Positions 18,768 through 31,020 of a DNA stretch of 64,000 bases are shown here, piece by piece. A model generated the notes under the pieces. It saw only the letters and a program-made list of their open reading frames with translations, was not told the DNA's origin and made no database searches. The DNA lies in the NCBI RefSeq assembly GCF_001661675.2, contig NZ_CP019602.1:496001-560000 (forward strand). Direction: 5' to 3'. A program made the translations under genes and the position numbers. The stretch is from Croceicoccus marinus. Lineage in GTDB: Bacteria; Pseudomonadota; Alphaproteobacteria; Sphingomonadales; Sphingomonadaceae. The number at the start of each line of letters is the position of its first letter. Position 1 is the first letter of the stretch.

Positions 18768-19003
18768 ACGTCTCGCCGGAATATACTCTGGCGATGGCAT
18801 CGCTGAACGCCTCGCTGCAGTCGATCCGGATGATCGCGAGCACGGGCCTCGTCTCGCCGCGCGACGTCGATGTGTCGCTGGAAGGCGTGGCCCGGACGCT
18901 GGAGCATCTGCCGGACGAACTCTCGTCGCGGATCATGCCGATCCTCGACAAGCAATTCGCCGCGATCAAGCGCGCTGCCGAACTGAACTGGGACGAAGAA
19001 TGA
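18764..19003 (+). CDS. Small protein between gatA and gatB, function unknown
   Basis: This gene is 79 residues from a GTG at 18764 that overlaps the gatA stop (GTGA); a second GTG at 18761 and an ATG at 18794 are alternatives. Its own stop overlaps the gatB ATG (ATGA). The sequence is largely helical, with [18 protein letters not shown], then [13 protein letters not shown], and ends in Trp-Asp-Glu-Glu. It has no cysteines and no signal peptide, so it is probably cytosolic. I do not recognise the family. The double overlap inside gatCAB makes it very likely to be real and coupled to amidotransferase synthesis. Confidence 0.7.
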   Translation: MNVSPEYTLAMASLNASLQSIRMIASTGLVSPRDVDVSLEGVARTLEHLPDELSSRIMPILDKQFAAIKRAAELNWDEE

Positions 19004-20490
19004 GCGAATATCGTATTCACGGCGCAACGGGCGAGTGGGAGGTCGTGATCGGCCTGGAAGTCCACGCGCAGGTCACTTCGCAGGCCAAGCTGTTCTCCTC
19101 GGCCGCGACCGCGTTCGGGGCGGAGCCCAATACGCAGGTGTCGCTGGTCGATGCCGCGATGCCGGGCATGCTGCCCGTGCCGAACCGCGAATGCATCCGC
19201 CAGGCGGTGCGCACCGGCATGGCGATCGACGCGCAGATCAACAAGTGGAGCCGGTTCGACCGCAAGAACTATTTCTACGCCGACCTGCCGCAGGGCTACC
19301 AGATCAGCCAGCTCTATCATCCGCTGGTGGGCGAGGGGCATCTGGACATCGCGCCGGACGACAAGGATCCCGAGAACACCAAGCGTATCGGTGTCGAGCG
19401 CATCCATGTCGAACAGGACGCGGGCAAGCTGATGCACGACCAGCATCCGACCATGTCCTATGTCGACCTCAACCGCAGCGGCGTCGCGCTGATGGAGATC
19501 GTGTCGAAGCCCGACATGCGCTCGCCCGCTGAGGCGGGCGCCTATGTGCGCAAGCTGCGTTCGATCCTGCGCTATGTCGGGTCGTGCGACGGGAACATGG
19601 AGGAAGGATCGATGCGGGCCGACGTCAACGTGTCCGTCCGCAAGGCAGGGGAAGAATTCGGCACGCGGACCGAGACGAAGAACGTCAATTCGGTGCGCTT
19701 CGTGATGCAGGTCATCGAGTATGAGGCGAACCGGCAGATCGACGTGCTGGAATCGGGCGGCAAGGTCGACCAGGAAACCCGCCTGTTCGATCCCGACACC
19801 GGCACAACGCGCACCATGCGGTCGAAGGAAGACGCGCATGACTATCGCTATTTTCCCGATCCGGACCTGCTGCCGCTGGAGCTGGACGATGCGTTCCTGC
19901 ACGATTGCCGGGAATCGCTGCCCGAACTGCCCGACGCCAAGCGCCACCGGTATGAGAACGAGCTGGGGCTGACCGCCTATAACGCGAACCAGCTGACCGC
20001 CGATGTCGACGTCTATAATAGGTTCGAGGATGTGCTGGCGGCGACCGCCGACAAGACCGGCAAGCCGGAGAAGGACGTCGCGACGCAGGTGGCCAACTGG
20101 GTGCTGTCGGTCGCGCCGGGCGTGAAGAACGCCACCGAAGGCGCGGTGGAGGCGAACGATACCACCGCTGCCAATGCGGGCATCCTGGCGCTGGCGGCGG
20201 CCAATGTCGTGTCGGGCGGGCAGGCGAAGGAGATCTACGAGATCGTCCTGAAGACCGGCCGCGAACCGGACGAGATCGCCGAGACCGAGGGGCTGAAGCA
20301 GAACAGCGACACCGGTGCGATCGAGGCGGTGATCGACGAGGTGCTGGCCGCCAACGAGGACAAGGTCGCCGAATATCGCGGCGGCAAGGACAAGCTGTTC
20401 GGCTTCTTCGTCGGCCAGACGATGAAGGCGATGAAGGGCAAGGGCAATCCCGCCGTGGTGAACGATGTGCTGAAGGCCAAGCTGGGCTGA
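19000..20490 (+). CDS. gatB: Asp/Glu-tRNA amidotransferase subunit B
   Basis: This 496-residue protein contains the GatB signature [10 protein letters not shown] near the start, the central kinase-like domain motifs ([38 protein letters not shown]), then the helical and YqeY-like C-terminal domains ([26 protein letters not shown]). It activates the misacylated tRNA with ATP and completes amide transfer. It ends the gatCAB operon at a strong bidirectional terminator. Confidence 0.97.
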   Translation: MSEYRIHGATGEWEVVIGLEVHAQVTSQAKLFSSAATAFGAEPNTQVSLVDAAMPGMLPVPNRECIRQAVRTGMAIDAQINKWSRFDRKNYFYADLPQGYQISQLYHPLVGEGHLDIAPDDKDPENTKRIGVERIHVEQDAGKLMHDQHPTMSYVDLNRSGVALMEIVSKPDMRSPAEAGAYVRKLRSILRYVGSCDGNMEEGSMRADVNVSVRKAGEEFGTRTETKNVNSVRFVMQVIEYEANRQIDVLESGGKVDQETRLFDPDTGTTRTMRSKEDAHDYRYFPDPDLLPLELDDAFLHDCRESLPELPDAKRHRYENELGLTAYNANQLTADVDVYNRFEDVLAATADKTGKPEKDVATQVANWVLSVAPGVKNATEGAVEANDTTAANAGILALAAANVVSGGQAKEIYEIVLKTGREPDEIAETEGLKQNSDTGAIEAVIDEVLAANEDKVAEYRGGKDKLFGFFVGQTMKAMKGKGNPAVVNDVLKAKLG

Positions 20491-20516
20491 CCTTTGCGCC
20501 GCGACGAGGCCAGACG

Positions 20517-20555
20517 AAAAGGGGCGCCGGTCATGGCCTGACCGGCGCCCCTTTT
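20517..20555. terminator. Bidirectional terminator between gatB and the M16 peptidase
   Basis: A 13-bp perfect GC-rich stem (arms 20521-20533 and 20539-20551) with a five-base loop is flanked by AAAA on the left and TTTT on the right. It therefore works as an intrinsic terminator for both convergent genes. Confidence 0.93.
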
Positions 20556-20572
20556 CCTTTGTGCGTTGCCGA

Positions 20573-23476
20573 TTATTCGGCCGCTTCGCCCACGGTCGCG
20601 GTTTCGACCGTCAGGCCCAGCTGGTCGAGCTGCGGGCGCACCGTCGCCGCATCGCCCACCACGACCCAGACGAGGCCGTCGTCCAAGTTCTGCTCGCGCG
20701 CGACCTGGTCGAGCATGGCGGGGGTCAGCGCTTCGTACTTGGCGGGAAGCAGCTCGTAGTAATTGTCCGGGCGGTCCAGCTCGACGATATTGACGAGGCC
20801 GGCCAGCACGCCGCCGCTCGTCTCGAACGTGCCGGGCAGGCCGCGCACTTCGCCATTCACCGTCCGGACCAGCTCGTCCTCGCTCACCCCGTTGGCGGTG
20901 AGGAAGCCGTCCATCTGTTCGCGCAGCGCCGCGATTGAATCGCCGGTGCGGTCGGCCTGGACCGGCGCATAGACCGCAAAGGCGACCTGCTCTTCGGGCG
21001 AGACGAGCAGGCTGCGCACGCCATAGGACCAGCCCTTGGTCTCGCGCAGGTCCGAGTTGAGGCGTGACAGGAAGCTGCCGCCCAGCACGCTGTTCGCGGC
21101 ATCCAGCGCGACGAGGTCGTCGGTACCCTTCTTGTCGATCACCTTGCCCGCGAAGATCATCGACTGCGGCGAGGCGGGCCGGTCGATCAGGATCACGCGC
21201 GGTTGCGGCGCGGGCAGCGCGACGTCGAAGTTTTTCTCAGGCGCAGGGGCGGAAGGGCGCGCCCAGTTGCCGAACGCCTGCCGGGCAAGGCTGGTGACCT
21301 GCTCCATCGTCACGTCGCCCACGACATAGAGCCGCGCCTGGTCGGGCCGCAGCCAGGTCGAATGGAACTTGCGCAGGTCCTGCGTGGTCAGTTCGGTCAC
21401 GACGCTGGCTTCGCCCAGACCGCTTGGCGGAACGCCATAGGGATGGGCCGGGCCGTAGATCGCGGGCATCAGCACCTTTTGCGCGACCGCCAACGGCTGC
21501 GTATTCTCGGCATTGATGCGGTTGAGCTGCTGGCTGCGGACACGCTCCAGCTCGCTGGTGTCGAACGCGGGGTTGCGTACGTAATCGGCCAGCAGCGCGA
21601 AGCTCTGCGCCAGATTGGGCTCCAGCGCCGAGAGGGTGAACACGGTGTTGTCGCGATTGGCGCTTCCGCTGATCGAGGCGCCAAGACGTTCCTGCGCGAT
21701 CGCCAGTTCGGTCGCGTCCAGCGTGGTGGTGCCGGCGTCCATCGCTTCCAGCATCAGCGACTGGGTGCCCAGCGCGTCCTTGGGATCGGCGGCGTGGCCC
21801 GCATCGAAGCTGATCTGCGCGGTGATCATCGGCACGCCTTCGCGCTGCGCGAGGTAGATCTCCATCCCGTTGTTCAGAACGGCGCGCTGGATGTCGGGAA
21901 ATTCGAGCGGCTGCAGATCGCCCATCGCAGGCAGCGAGGAGCGGTCCGGTTCCGCCTTGGGAGCCGCGACCACGGGGCCGGTCATGCTGCCGGGCTGCCA
22001 GAAATATTCGGGCGTGCGCATCGGCGGCGTCTTGCCGGTGACATAGCCGCCGCGGTTCTCGCCGCCTTCCTGACGCTTGCCGGGCATGACGGTCAGGCGG
22101 AACACCGGCCGGTCGAGCCAGCGGATTGCCGCGTTCTGCACTTCCTCGGGCGTGACGGAGGCGATGCGGGCCAGCCGCTTCTTGTAGAATTCCGGATCGT
22201 CCGCATAGAGCAGGCCCTGCGCCAGCGTCGGCGCCTTGCCGTCGAACCCGCCCAGATTGTCGAGCCCGCGGATTTCCGCCGCCGCATATTGGGTGGCGGC
22301 GCGCTGCAGCTCGTCCTCGGTCGGGCCATTGGCGATCAGGTCGGCAAGCTCGGCATCGAGTGCGGCCTCGAGATCGGCCAGTTCCACGCCCGGCTTCAGA
22401 TCGGCATAGACCTCGAACTGTCCGGCCTGCGCGAAGGTGCTGGTCTGCGCGACCGCCGAGACGGCCAGCTGCTTGCCGCGCACGAGCTGGTTGTCGAGTC
22501 GCGAGGACGCAAGGCCGCCCAGCACGCGCGCCGCCATTTCCAGCGGCACCGCGTCCTGGTCGTTCAGGCCCGGAATTGCCCACAGGCGATAGACGCGCGG
22601 GGTCGACACCTGGTCGTAGATCACCTTGGACACCGGCGCGTCGAGCGTAGGGACGGGAGCCTCCACCGGCTCGATCTCCGGCCCGGCGGGGATGGAGCCG
22701 AACCAGCGGTTCACCTTTTGCTTGGCGGTTTCGACATCGATGTCGCCCGCCAGCACCAGCACGGCATTGTTGGGCCCGTAATGGCCGGTAAACCAGCTTT
22801 TCACATCCTCCAGCGTGGCGCCGGAAAGATCGTCCATCGAGCCGATGGTCGAGTGATGATAGGGATGGCCCGAGGGATAGAGCGTCTCGAGCTGTTCGTA
22901 TTCCACCATGCCGAAGGGCTGGTTGTCGCCCTGCCGCTTCTCGTTCTGGACGACGCCGATCTGGTTATCGAGATTTTCCTGCGTCACCGCGCCCAGCAGG
23001 TGGCCCATGCGATCGGATTCGAGGAACAGCGCGGTATCGAGCGCGCCGGTCGGCACAGTCTGGAAATAGTTGGTGCGGTCGAACCAGGTAGTGCCGTTGA
23101 AATCGGTCGCGCCGACCTGCTGCAGCGGTTCGAAGAAATCGCCGGGGGCGTTTTCCGACCCGTTGAACATCAGATGCTCGAACAGATGGGCAAAGCCGGT
23201 CTTGCCGCGCGGCTCGTGCTTGGATCCGACGCCGTACCAGACCGAAACCGCCACGACGGGTGTCTTGCGGTCTTCGTGGACCAGCACGGTCAGGCCGTTT
23301 TCAAGCGTGAACATCTGGTACGGAATGTCGACGCCCGCGATCAGCTCTTCCAGTGGGGCGGGTTCGGCCTGGGCCGGGGCCGCGGGGATAGCCTGGTTGG
23401 CGAGTGCGGTCGCGGCGGGGGCAGCCATGATCGAGACGGCCGAGGCGGCGATGAGCAGCCTTGTATTGAGGCGCAT
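20573..23476 (-). CDS. Secreted fused M16 zinc metallopeptidase (pitrilysin family)
   Basis: This 967-residue protein has a signal peptide (MRLNTRLLIAAS..., cleavage probably after about residue 26) and two tandem M16 units. The first has the inverted zinc motif HLFEH at 97-101, with the third ligand likely E179 in VVQNEKR. The second (about 510-960) lacks HxxEH and should be the inactive clamshell half, as is usual in fused M16 proteins. It degrades peptides in the periplasm or outside the cell. The start at 23476 is chosen because the signal peptide begins there; a further 15 residues are open upstream. Confidence 0.9.
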   Translation of the reverse strand: MRLNTRLLIAASAVSIMAAPAATALANQAIPAAPAQAEPAPLEELIAGVDIPYQMFTLENGLTVLVHEDRKTPVVAVSVWYGVGSKHEPRGKTGFAHLFEHLMFNGSENAPGDFFEPLQQVGATDFNGTTWFDRTNYFQTVPTGALDTALFLESDRMGHLLGAVTQENLDNQIGVVQNEKRQGDNQPFGMVEYEQLETLYPSGHPYHHSTIGSMDDLSGATLEDVKSWFTGHYGPNNAVLVLAGDIDVETAKQKVNRWFGSIPAGPEIEPVEAPVPTLDAPVSKVIYDQVSTPRVYRLWAIPGLNDQDAVPLEMAARVLGGLASSRLDNQLVRGKQLAVSAVAQTSTFAQAGQFEVYADLKPGVELADLEAALDAELADLIANGPTEDELQRAATQYAAAEIRGLDNLGGFDGKAPTLAQGLLYADDPEFYKKRLARIASVTPEEVQNAAIRWLDRPVFRLTVMPGKRQEGGENRGGYVTGKTPPMRTPEYFWQPGSMTGPVVAAPKAEPDRSSLPAMGDLQPLEFPDIQRAVLNNGMEIYLAQREGVPMITAQISFDAGHAADPKDALGTQSLMLEAMDAGTTTLDATELAIAQERLGASISGSANRDNTVFTLSALEPNLAQSFALLADYVRNPAFDTSELERVRSQQLNRINAENTQPLAVAQKVLMPAIYGPAHPYGVPPSGLGEASVVTELTTQDLRKFHSTWLRPDQARLYVVGDVTMEQVTSLARQAFGNWARPSAPAPEKNFDVALPAPQPRVILIDRPASPQSMIFAGKVIDKKGTDDLVALDAANSVLGGSFLSRLNSDLRETKGWSYGVRSLLVSPEEQVAFAVYAPVQADRTGDSIAALREQMDGFLTANGVSEDELVRTVNGEVRGLPGTFETSGGVLAGLVNIVELDRPDNYYELLPAKYEALTPAMLDQVAREQNLDDGLVWVVVGDAATVRPQLDQLGLTVETATVGEAAE

Positions 23477-23825
23477 GAGATCTCCAGTCCGAAATGGCGC
23501 GTGCCCGGTCTTCCTTTCCATCCGGTGGAAGGGTGCCTGCCCGCGCAGATGGTTGCTACTGTTATCAAAAGGAGCGGCGGTTTCCAGCCAATTGCGGACT
23601 TTCGTCGAAGGGAATCGCGTTTTCGTCGATCAGGGGCGTCCGGGGCAGGGTTGAAATTGCCGGGCGCTGTCCGAAATTCATGCCGGCAGCGAAAAACGCG
23701 TCTCAAAAACGGGTGCAGGAGGCTTGTGTTGTAAATAGGCAACACTATCTTGTGTTGGATCGAAGGTGCCGCTGTTGGGCCTTCGGCGTCAATTGGCCTG
23801 CCAAGGCAATGAGGGGCAACATCCC
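23477..23825 (+). promoter_or_regulatory. clpB upstream region: heat-shock-type promoter and repeats
   Basis: This 349-base divergent gap has no gene. CTTG at 23723-23726, a 17-base spacer and ACTATCTTGT at 23744-23753 fit the alphaproteobacterial sigma-32 (RpoH) pattern CTTG-N17/18-CYTATNTNNG except at the first and last positions of the -10 element. In the same place CTTGTGTTG occurs twice (23723-23731 and 23749-23757, 26 bp apart). A perfect inverted repeat GTGTTG/CAACAC also lies at 23726-23731 and 23740-23745. The promoter call is likely; the repeats may be an additional operator. Confidence 0.55.
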
Positions 23826-26405
<2,580 letters not shown>

Positions 26406-26496
26406 TCCGGTCTGCACTCATGGCGGCGTGCCCGATCGGCTTGACCCCGGCGGGCGCGCTGTTAGCGTTCTGACCATCTGACAGGCGGATGCCTGC

Positions 26497-27090
26497 ATGT
26501 ATTGGAAAAGCTGGATGAAGAAGGCGAAACAAACTGGTTCCACCTCGGCGGCGGCGGCGTTGGCTTTCCTGGCCGTCTCCTTGGCTTCGCCCGTCGCACA
26601 CGCACAGGAGGAGCGGGAATCGCGCCTTCTGGCGCCGTTCGCGGAATGCGGATCGATCAGCGAGAATGCAGAGCGGCTGGCATGCTTCGACATGGCGCTT
26701 GACCGGCTGCCGGAAATTCGTGCTGCCGAAGAGCGGCGCGATGCGCAGTTGAGTGCCGACACCTTTGGCCTGACCCAGCGCGAAAGGCAGGACGCCGGAC
26801 CCGGGCCTTTCGCAGATGCCGGGGCGGACGCGGCTTATGCCGCCGGTCTGGACCGTGATGAAGAAGGCAATTTCACGATGACCATGACGATCGAGGACGT
26901 GCTGGTGAACGAGAGGCGCAGCACGGTAATCCTGTTCGACAACGGGCAATTGTGGCGAGAGACCGGGAACGGCAATCTGCGGGGGCTTCGCCGGGGCTGG
27001 GAGGCGACCATATCGTCGAGCGACTTCGGCGGGTACCGGCTGCGCGTTCCCAATCGCAACGGATTCATGGGGGTGCAGCGCGTTCGCTGA
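26497..27090 (+). CDS. Exported hypothetical protein with a C...RLxCxD motif
   Basis: This 197-residue protein has a signal peptide from an ATG at 26497, with an alternative ATG at 26515, ending near AHAQ. The mature part starts with a two-Cys segment CGSISENAERLACFDMA, a pattern seen in several exported proteins, among them the T6SS-associated TagO/VasI group. A beta-rich C-terminal region (FTMTMTIEDVLVNERR..., ISSSDFGGYRLRVPNRNGFMGVQRVR) follows. No type VI genes are nearby, so I assign no function. It lies 91 bp after clpB. Confidence 0.6.
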   Translation: MYWKSWMKKAKQTGSTSAAAALAFLAVSLASPVAHAQEERESRLLAPFAECGSISENAERLACFDMALDRLPEIRAAEERRDAQLSADTFGLTQRERQDAGPGPFADAGADAAYAAGLDRDEEGNFTMTMTIEDVLVNERRSTVILFDNGQLWRETGNGNLRGLRRGWEATISSSDFGGYRLRVPNRNGFMGVQRVR

Positions 27091-27205
27091 TTCCGCTGGC
27101 GGCAGCGCATAACGGTGCGGCGGCTTGTGTGAAACGCGCGACGTGCGACGGTCGCCGGTGGAGCGGTATCGCGATCGCGCTTAAATCTTCAGGCGCAAAA
27201 AGGAA

Positions 27206-27235
27206 GGGGGGTGGAGGCCGAAGCCTCCACCCCCC
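27206..27235 (-). terminator. Intrinsic terminator of the TonB-dependent receptor gene
   Basis: A perfect 13-bp stem (arms 27206-27218 and 27223-27235) closes on CGAA in the plus strand, which is the extra-stable c(UUCG)g tetraloop in the minus-strand RNA. On the minus strand it is followed by TTCCTTTTT. It is placed 26 bp after the receptor stop. The plus strand also has CTTTT-like sequence after it, so it may work both ways. Confidence 0.93.
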
Positions 27236-27261
27236 TTTTCATCTTCGTCTCGGTGTACCGA

Positions 27262-30117
27262 TCAGAAGCTGAGGTCAGCCGTCAGCATGAAGCGGCGGCC
27301 AAGTACGTCATAGTTGCTCGGATAGGTGTTACCCGAGTTGTAGGCCGTCGAACCGATGTAGGACGATACGATCGGAGCCTTCTTGTCCAGCAGGTTGAAG
27401 ACCGAGAACGTCATCCGCAGGTTGTCGGTGATCTGGTTGCGGTAGGTCGCATCGAAATAGCTGCGCGCACCGATCTCCGTGTACTCGGGCAGGATGCCCG
27501 AATCTTCAAGCACGAAGCCTTCGTCGTTCAGCTCTTCATACTTGAGTGCGTCCATCCAGGTCCACAGCACCGAGAATTCACCGGCGGTGCCGAAATCGAG
27601 CCCGACGCGCGTGTTGAAGCTGAATTCCGGCTGCGGGGGATCGCAATCAACGCCGTATTCACCCGAACAGATCAGCGCATCCGACGTCGGCGAGGCCTTG
27701 AAGTAATACTCCTTGGTCCAGTTGCCGGTGACGTCGAAATTCACACCGCCGAAGCCGGTGGGAAGCGCGTAGGTAAGACGAGCATCGACACCCGAGGTCT
27801 TGATGGTGCCCTGGTTGGTAAGGTTCAGCAGCAGACCCGGAGTGTCGCCACCACCGTTGAGCGAGCCATTGAGCGGATTACGGACGATCAGCGCGCAGGC
27901 ATCCTCGTTGAAATCCTCATAGCACGGATCGAGGATGTCGCCCGGTGTCGGGGTGGTGATCGCGTCGGTTACCTTGATGTTGTAGTAATCGACGGTCAGC
28001 GACAGGCCGGGAACCGACAGCGGAGTCAGGACCGCACCAAGCGTCCAGGAGTCAGCCTTTTCGGTTTCCAGATCGGGATTGCCGCCGCTCGTGGCGTTGA
28101 TCTGCCCAGCATTCGGCTCGGGGATCTGGCCGATTTGACCAGCCGGAGCACCCTGCGAGATACAGATATTCGTCAGCGTGGCATTGCCAACCGGATTGGC
28201 GCCCTGGCAAGGATCGAACGCCAGGTTCGACAGGCCCGTGGTGACCGGATCGAACAGTTCGCCGATGTTGGGTGCACGTTCCGAACGCTGGTAGATGCCG
28301 CGGATCTTGTAACCCGGTGCGACTTCCCAGTTACCGCCGGCCTTCCAGGTGAAGGTGCTGCCTGCATTCGAATATTCCGAATAGCGAGCGCCGACTTCGG
28401 CCGACAGGTTGTAGATGAACGGCACGTCTTCGACCAGCGGGACGATTGCTTCGCCAAAGACTTCCCAGACGTCATACTCACCCGAGAACGAGGGAGCGGG
28501 CGCACCGGTGCCAAGCACTTCGTCCTGCGTCGCGCTTGCGGCGTCGGACTGCTGTGCAGCGCGGTAACGGCGATATTCCGAACCGACAGCGACACCGATC
28601 GGGGTCTGGGCGAAGAGGAACCCTTCCGGAGTCAGGTCGCCGCTGATGTTCCCGCTGACGACCGAAAGGGTCGTCTTGGTCGTTCCGATCGCAGGAGCAT
28701 TGAAGAAAGCGATCGACTGCGGATCGATCGACTGCCCGTCACCGAACAGGTTGATCGGATAGCAGCCGTTCGAATCGTCAAGGCAGGTTTCGGCATCAGT
28801 CGTGCGGAGAGCCTGCTGCACACGCGACTTGAGGCCCCAGTTGACGTTGGTTTCGGTACGATCCGATTCGCCGTAGGTACCGTAGAGGTCCCAGTCCAGA
28901 AGTTCGGTCAGGGCGCCGCGCGCACCGGCCCAGATCTGGAACTGATTGGTGACATAATCGGTTTCGCGGGGACCCATTTCGACGAAGCGACGATTGATCG
29001 TGGTCGCTACTTCGGTGCCGCTTGCGATGGCGCCGGCGCAATCCGCGATTTCGTTGTCGGCGCAGAGCTGTGCCTGGATTGCCGGCGTGAGGAACGCGTT
29101 GTTCAGCGGAAGCTGCCACGTGTCGCCGAACATGCCCGACGGGGCAAGGGCCAGCGAAACGGTCGACTTCGTGAACATGCCCTTCGCATAAAGCTCGATC
29201 GAGTCGGCAACTTCGTAGTTTGCCTGACCGTAAACGTTGAAACGTTCCATCGGGGTTTGGAAGTAGTTGAAGGGTGCGAAGTTAAAGCTGCTGTAATACG
29301 GAACCAGCGAGCCGGTTTCCGGATCATACTGATCGCCGTTGAGGCGAGTCGGAACTGCCGTGCCCGAACCGAGCTCCTGGCCGCCGACGAACAGCGTCTG
29401 CCTGGAAACATCGCGGTCGCCCTGAAGCACCGGGTCGATCGTCTGGTAACCGACGTTCAGCACGGCATTGCCGCGGCCGTCGTCGAGATTGGCACCCAAC
29501 GTGACGTCGGTGCGGAAACGCTTGCCGTCGCCGTCTTCGTTCAGGCCAATCGAGGTGGTGACGTTCGCGCCTTCGAAATCACGCTTGGTGACGAAGTTCA
29601 CGGCACCCGAGATCGCGTCGGCGCCATACACCGAGGATGCACCGCCGGTCAGGATGTCGACGCGTTCGATCAGCGCGATCGGAATGATGTTGAGGTCGGT
29701 CTGCGACGCAGTGCTGGAAGGCACGAGGCGAGTGCCGTCGAGCAGGATCAGGTTGCGGTTCGAACCGAGGTTGCGCAGGTTGAAGGTAGCGAAACCGCCG
29801 CTGCCATTGTTGACGTTGTTGCCGATGCCCGGTGCCACGCCCGGAAGCTGGCCCAACAGTTCTTCGGCATTGGTCGCCTGGCGAAGCGAGATCTCGTTTT
29901 CGCCAACCACGTTCACCGGGCTCGACTGTTCGAGATTCGGGTTGGTGATGCGCGAGCCGGTGACGATGATGGCTTCTGACTGTGCGGCTTCCACTTCGGC
30001 TTCGGTCTGCGCCTGCGGCTCGACCTGAGCAAACGCGGGGGTGGTGCCGATAAGCGCCACGACCCCGAGTGCCGTGCCAGCGCGAAGCGCCGGCTTCCGG
30101 ATGTGAGTGAGTTTCAT
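27262..30117 (-). CDS. TonB-dependent outer-membrane receptor
   Basis: This 951-residue protein has a signal peptide (cleavage near AFA-QV, about residue 30) and a TonB-box-like AIIVTGSRI. The plug domain contains NAEELLGQLPG, FNLRNLGSNRNLILLDGTRL and ERVDILTGGASSVYGADAISG. A beta-barrel follows, ending in the C-terminal aromatic residue of RRFMLTADLSF. It imports a large or scarce substrate using TonB energy; the sphingomonad type often takes up glycans, peptides or other organics, but the substrate here cannot be read. Base composition is a little less GC-rich than its neighbours. A divergent MarR gene may control it. Confidence 0.93.
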   Translation of the reverse strand: MKLTHIRKPALRAGTALGVVALIGTTPAFAQVEPQAQTEAEVEAAQSEAIIVTGSRITNPNLEQSSPVNVVGENEISLRQATNAEELLGQLPGVAPGIGNNVNNGSGGFATFNLRNLGSNRNLILLDGTRLVPSSTASQTDLNIIPIALIERVDILTGGASSVYGADAISGAVNFVTKRDFEGANVTTSIGLNEDGDGKRFRTDVTLGANLDDGRGNAVLNVGYQTIDPVLQGDRDVSRQTLFVGGQELGSGTAVPTRLNGDQYDPETGSLVPYYSSFNFAPFNYFQTPMERFNVYGQANYEVADSIELYAKGMFTKSTVSLALAPSGMFGDTWQLPLNNAFLTPAIQAQLCADNEIADCAGAIASGTEVATTINRRFVEMGPRETDYVTNQFQIWAGARGALTELLDWDLYGTYGESDRTETNVNWGLKSRVQQALRTTDAETCLDDSNGCYPINLFGDGQSIDPQSIAFFNAPAIGTTKTTLSVVSGNISGDLTPEGFLFAQTPIGVAVGSEYRRYRAAQQSDAASATQDEVLGTGAPAPSFSGEYDVWEVFGEAIVPLVEDVPFIYNLSAEVGARYSEYSNAGSTFTWKAGGNWEVAPGYKIRGIYQRSERAPNIGELFDPVTTGLSNLAFDPCQGANPVGNATLTNICISQGAPAGQIGQIPEPNAGQINATSGGNPDLETEKADSWTLGAVLTPLSVPGLSLTVDYYNIKVTDAITTPTPGDILDPCYEDFNEDACALIVRNPLNGSLNGGGDTPGLLLNLTNQGTIKTSGVDARLTYALPTGFGGVNFDVTGNWTKEYYFKASPTSDALICSGEYGVDCDPPQPEFSFNTRVGLDFGTAGEFSVLWTWMDALKYEELNDEGFVLEDSGILPEYTEIGARSYFDATYRNQITDNLRMTFSVFNLLDKKAPIVSSYIGSTAYNSGNTYPSNYDVLGRRFMLTADLSF

Positions 30118-30498
30118 AATTGCAGTCCCTATAAGATGGCCCCAGGGCTTCGGCTGCTGTCGGCCCCAGTATTCCAACTTCAATTCACCCGTACGCGAAC
30201 TGAAGCTTCGCGTTGATTGACCATTCGCTTTGTGATTGCAAAAGCGATGGTATCAGGAGTAACGTTTTTGAAATGTAGCGTTGCACATTCGCAACAACGA
30301 CTGTGGCCTTATAGATTCCGACGACGGCCCGCCCTGTTTGCCCAGGGTGACATGTCGGATTGCTTGGGGTGTGAACGAACGGGATCGACGGATCGGGAGG
30401 GCTCTCGATGGGACCGAGGGGATCGGGATGGAAGTAGACCGCAAAGACCACTGCGTGGGTTATGAGCGCAAGGGCGAGGGCGCGCCAGGGATGCGCTC
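30118..30498. promoter_or_regulatory. TonB receptor/marR divergent region with two palindromes
   Basis: This 381-bp gap holds no credible gene; small reading frames in it lack ribosome binding sites and family features. Two inverted repeats stand out: TCGCTTT (30225-30231) with AAAGCGA (30241-30247) around a 9-base spacer, and GTTGC (30280-30284) with GCAAC (30291-30295) around 6 bases. They lie 108-180 bp upstream of the receptor start, in the most AT-rich part of the gap. MarR proteins bind palindromes of about 16-20 bp, so either could be its operator. This is inferred. Confidence 0.45.
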
Positions 30499-30969
30499 AT
30501 GACGGCTGAGAGATCGCGCCTTGCAGAATTCCTTCCCTATCGTCTTTCCATTACCTCGAACGCGGTTAGCCAGCGTATTGCGGTGGAGTATCGATCGCAA
30601 TTCGATCTGAAGCAGACGGAATGGCGCGTGATGGCGGTTCTGGGTGATGTCGGGCCGCTGACGCAGCGCCAGCTGGTCGGTGCCACCTTCATGGACAAGG
30701 TTGCCGTGAACCGCGCATGCAAGGCGCTGGTCGACGGCGAACTGGTGAAGCGGGATCGCAATACCTTCGACGGCCGTTCTCATCTGCTCGAATTGACAGA
30801 GAAGGGCACGGCTCTTCACGCGCGTGTAATGCCCCTCGCCCTGCGCATGGAGGCCGAGATCATGAGCTGTCTTTCAGCCAAGGAGCGCAGGGATTTCAGC
30901 AAGACGCTCGACAAGCTCTTCGCCAAGGTCCGGGATATTGATTTGGATGCATGTGCCGATGACGAGTGA
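30499..30969 (+). CDS. MarR-family transcriptional regulator
   Basis: This 156-residue protein has the MarR winged helix: LKQTEWRVMAVLGDVGPLTQRQLVGATFMDKVAVNRACKALVDGELVKR is the recognition region, with the wing at RNTFDGRSHLLELTEKG. Terminal helices form the dimer. It usually represses a divergent gene and responds to a small aromatic ligand or oxidant. The divergent neighbour is the TonB-dependent receptor, so control of uptake is plausible. No Cys lies in the DNA-binding part, and the only cysteines are C80-type and near the C-terminus, so redox sensing is not clear. Confidence 0.88.
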   Translation: MTAERSRLAEFLPYRLSITSNAVSQRIAVEYRSQFDLKQTEWRVMAVLGDVGPLTQRQLVGATFMDKVAVNRACKALVDGELVKRDRNTFDGRSHLLELTEKGTALHARVMPLALRMEAEIMSCLSAKERRDFSKTLDKLFAKVRDIDLDACADDE

Positions 30970-31020
30970 GTTCCGGGGGCGGTCGCCCATCGTTTCGCGC
31001 TTCGATCAACGCTAGGATAG

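Noticed and set aside
21203-23734. 843-codon plus-strand frame opposite the M16 peptidase
   Set aside because: GC-rich antisense frame, rich in Arg, His and Gly, with no recognisable domain.
27211-29979. 922-codon plus-strand open frame antisense to the TonB receptor
   Set aside because: It is the mirror of receptor codon bias, has no family motif and no ribosome binding site; the minus strand has full receptor features.
30185-30465. Small open frames in the TonB receptor/marR gap
   Set aside because: Several overlapping frames on both strands, none with a ribosome binding site or protein-like pattern; the gap looks regulatory.
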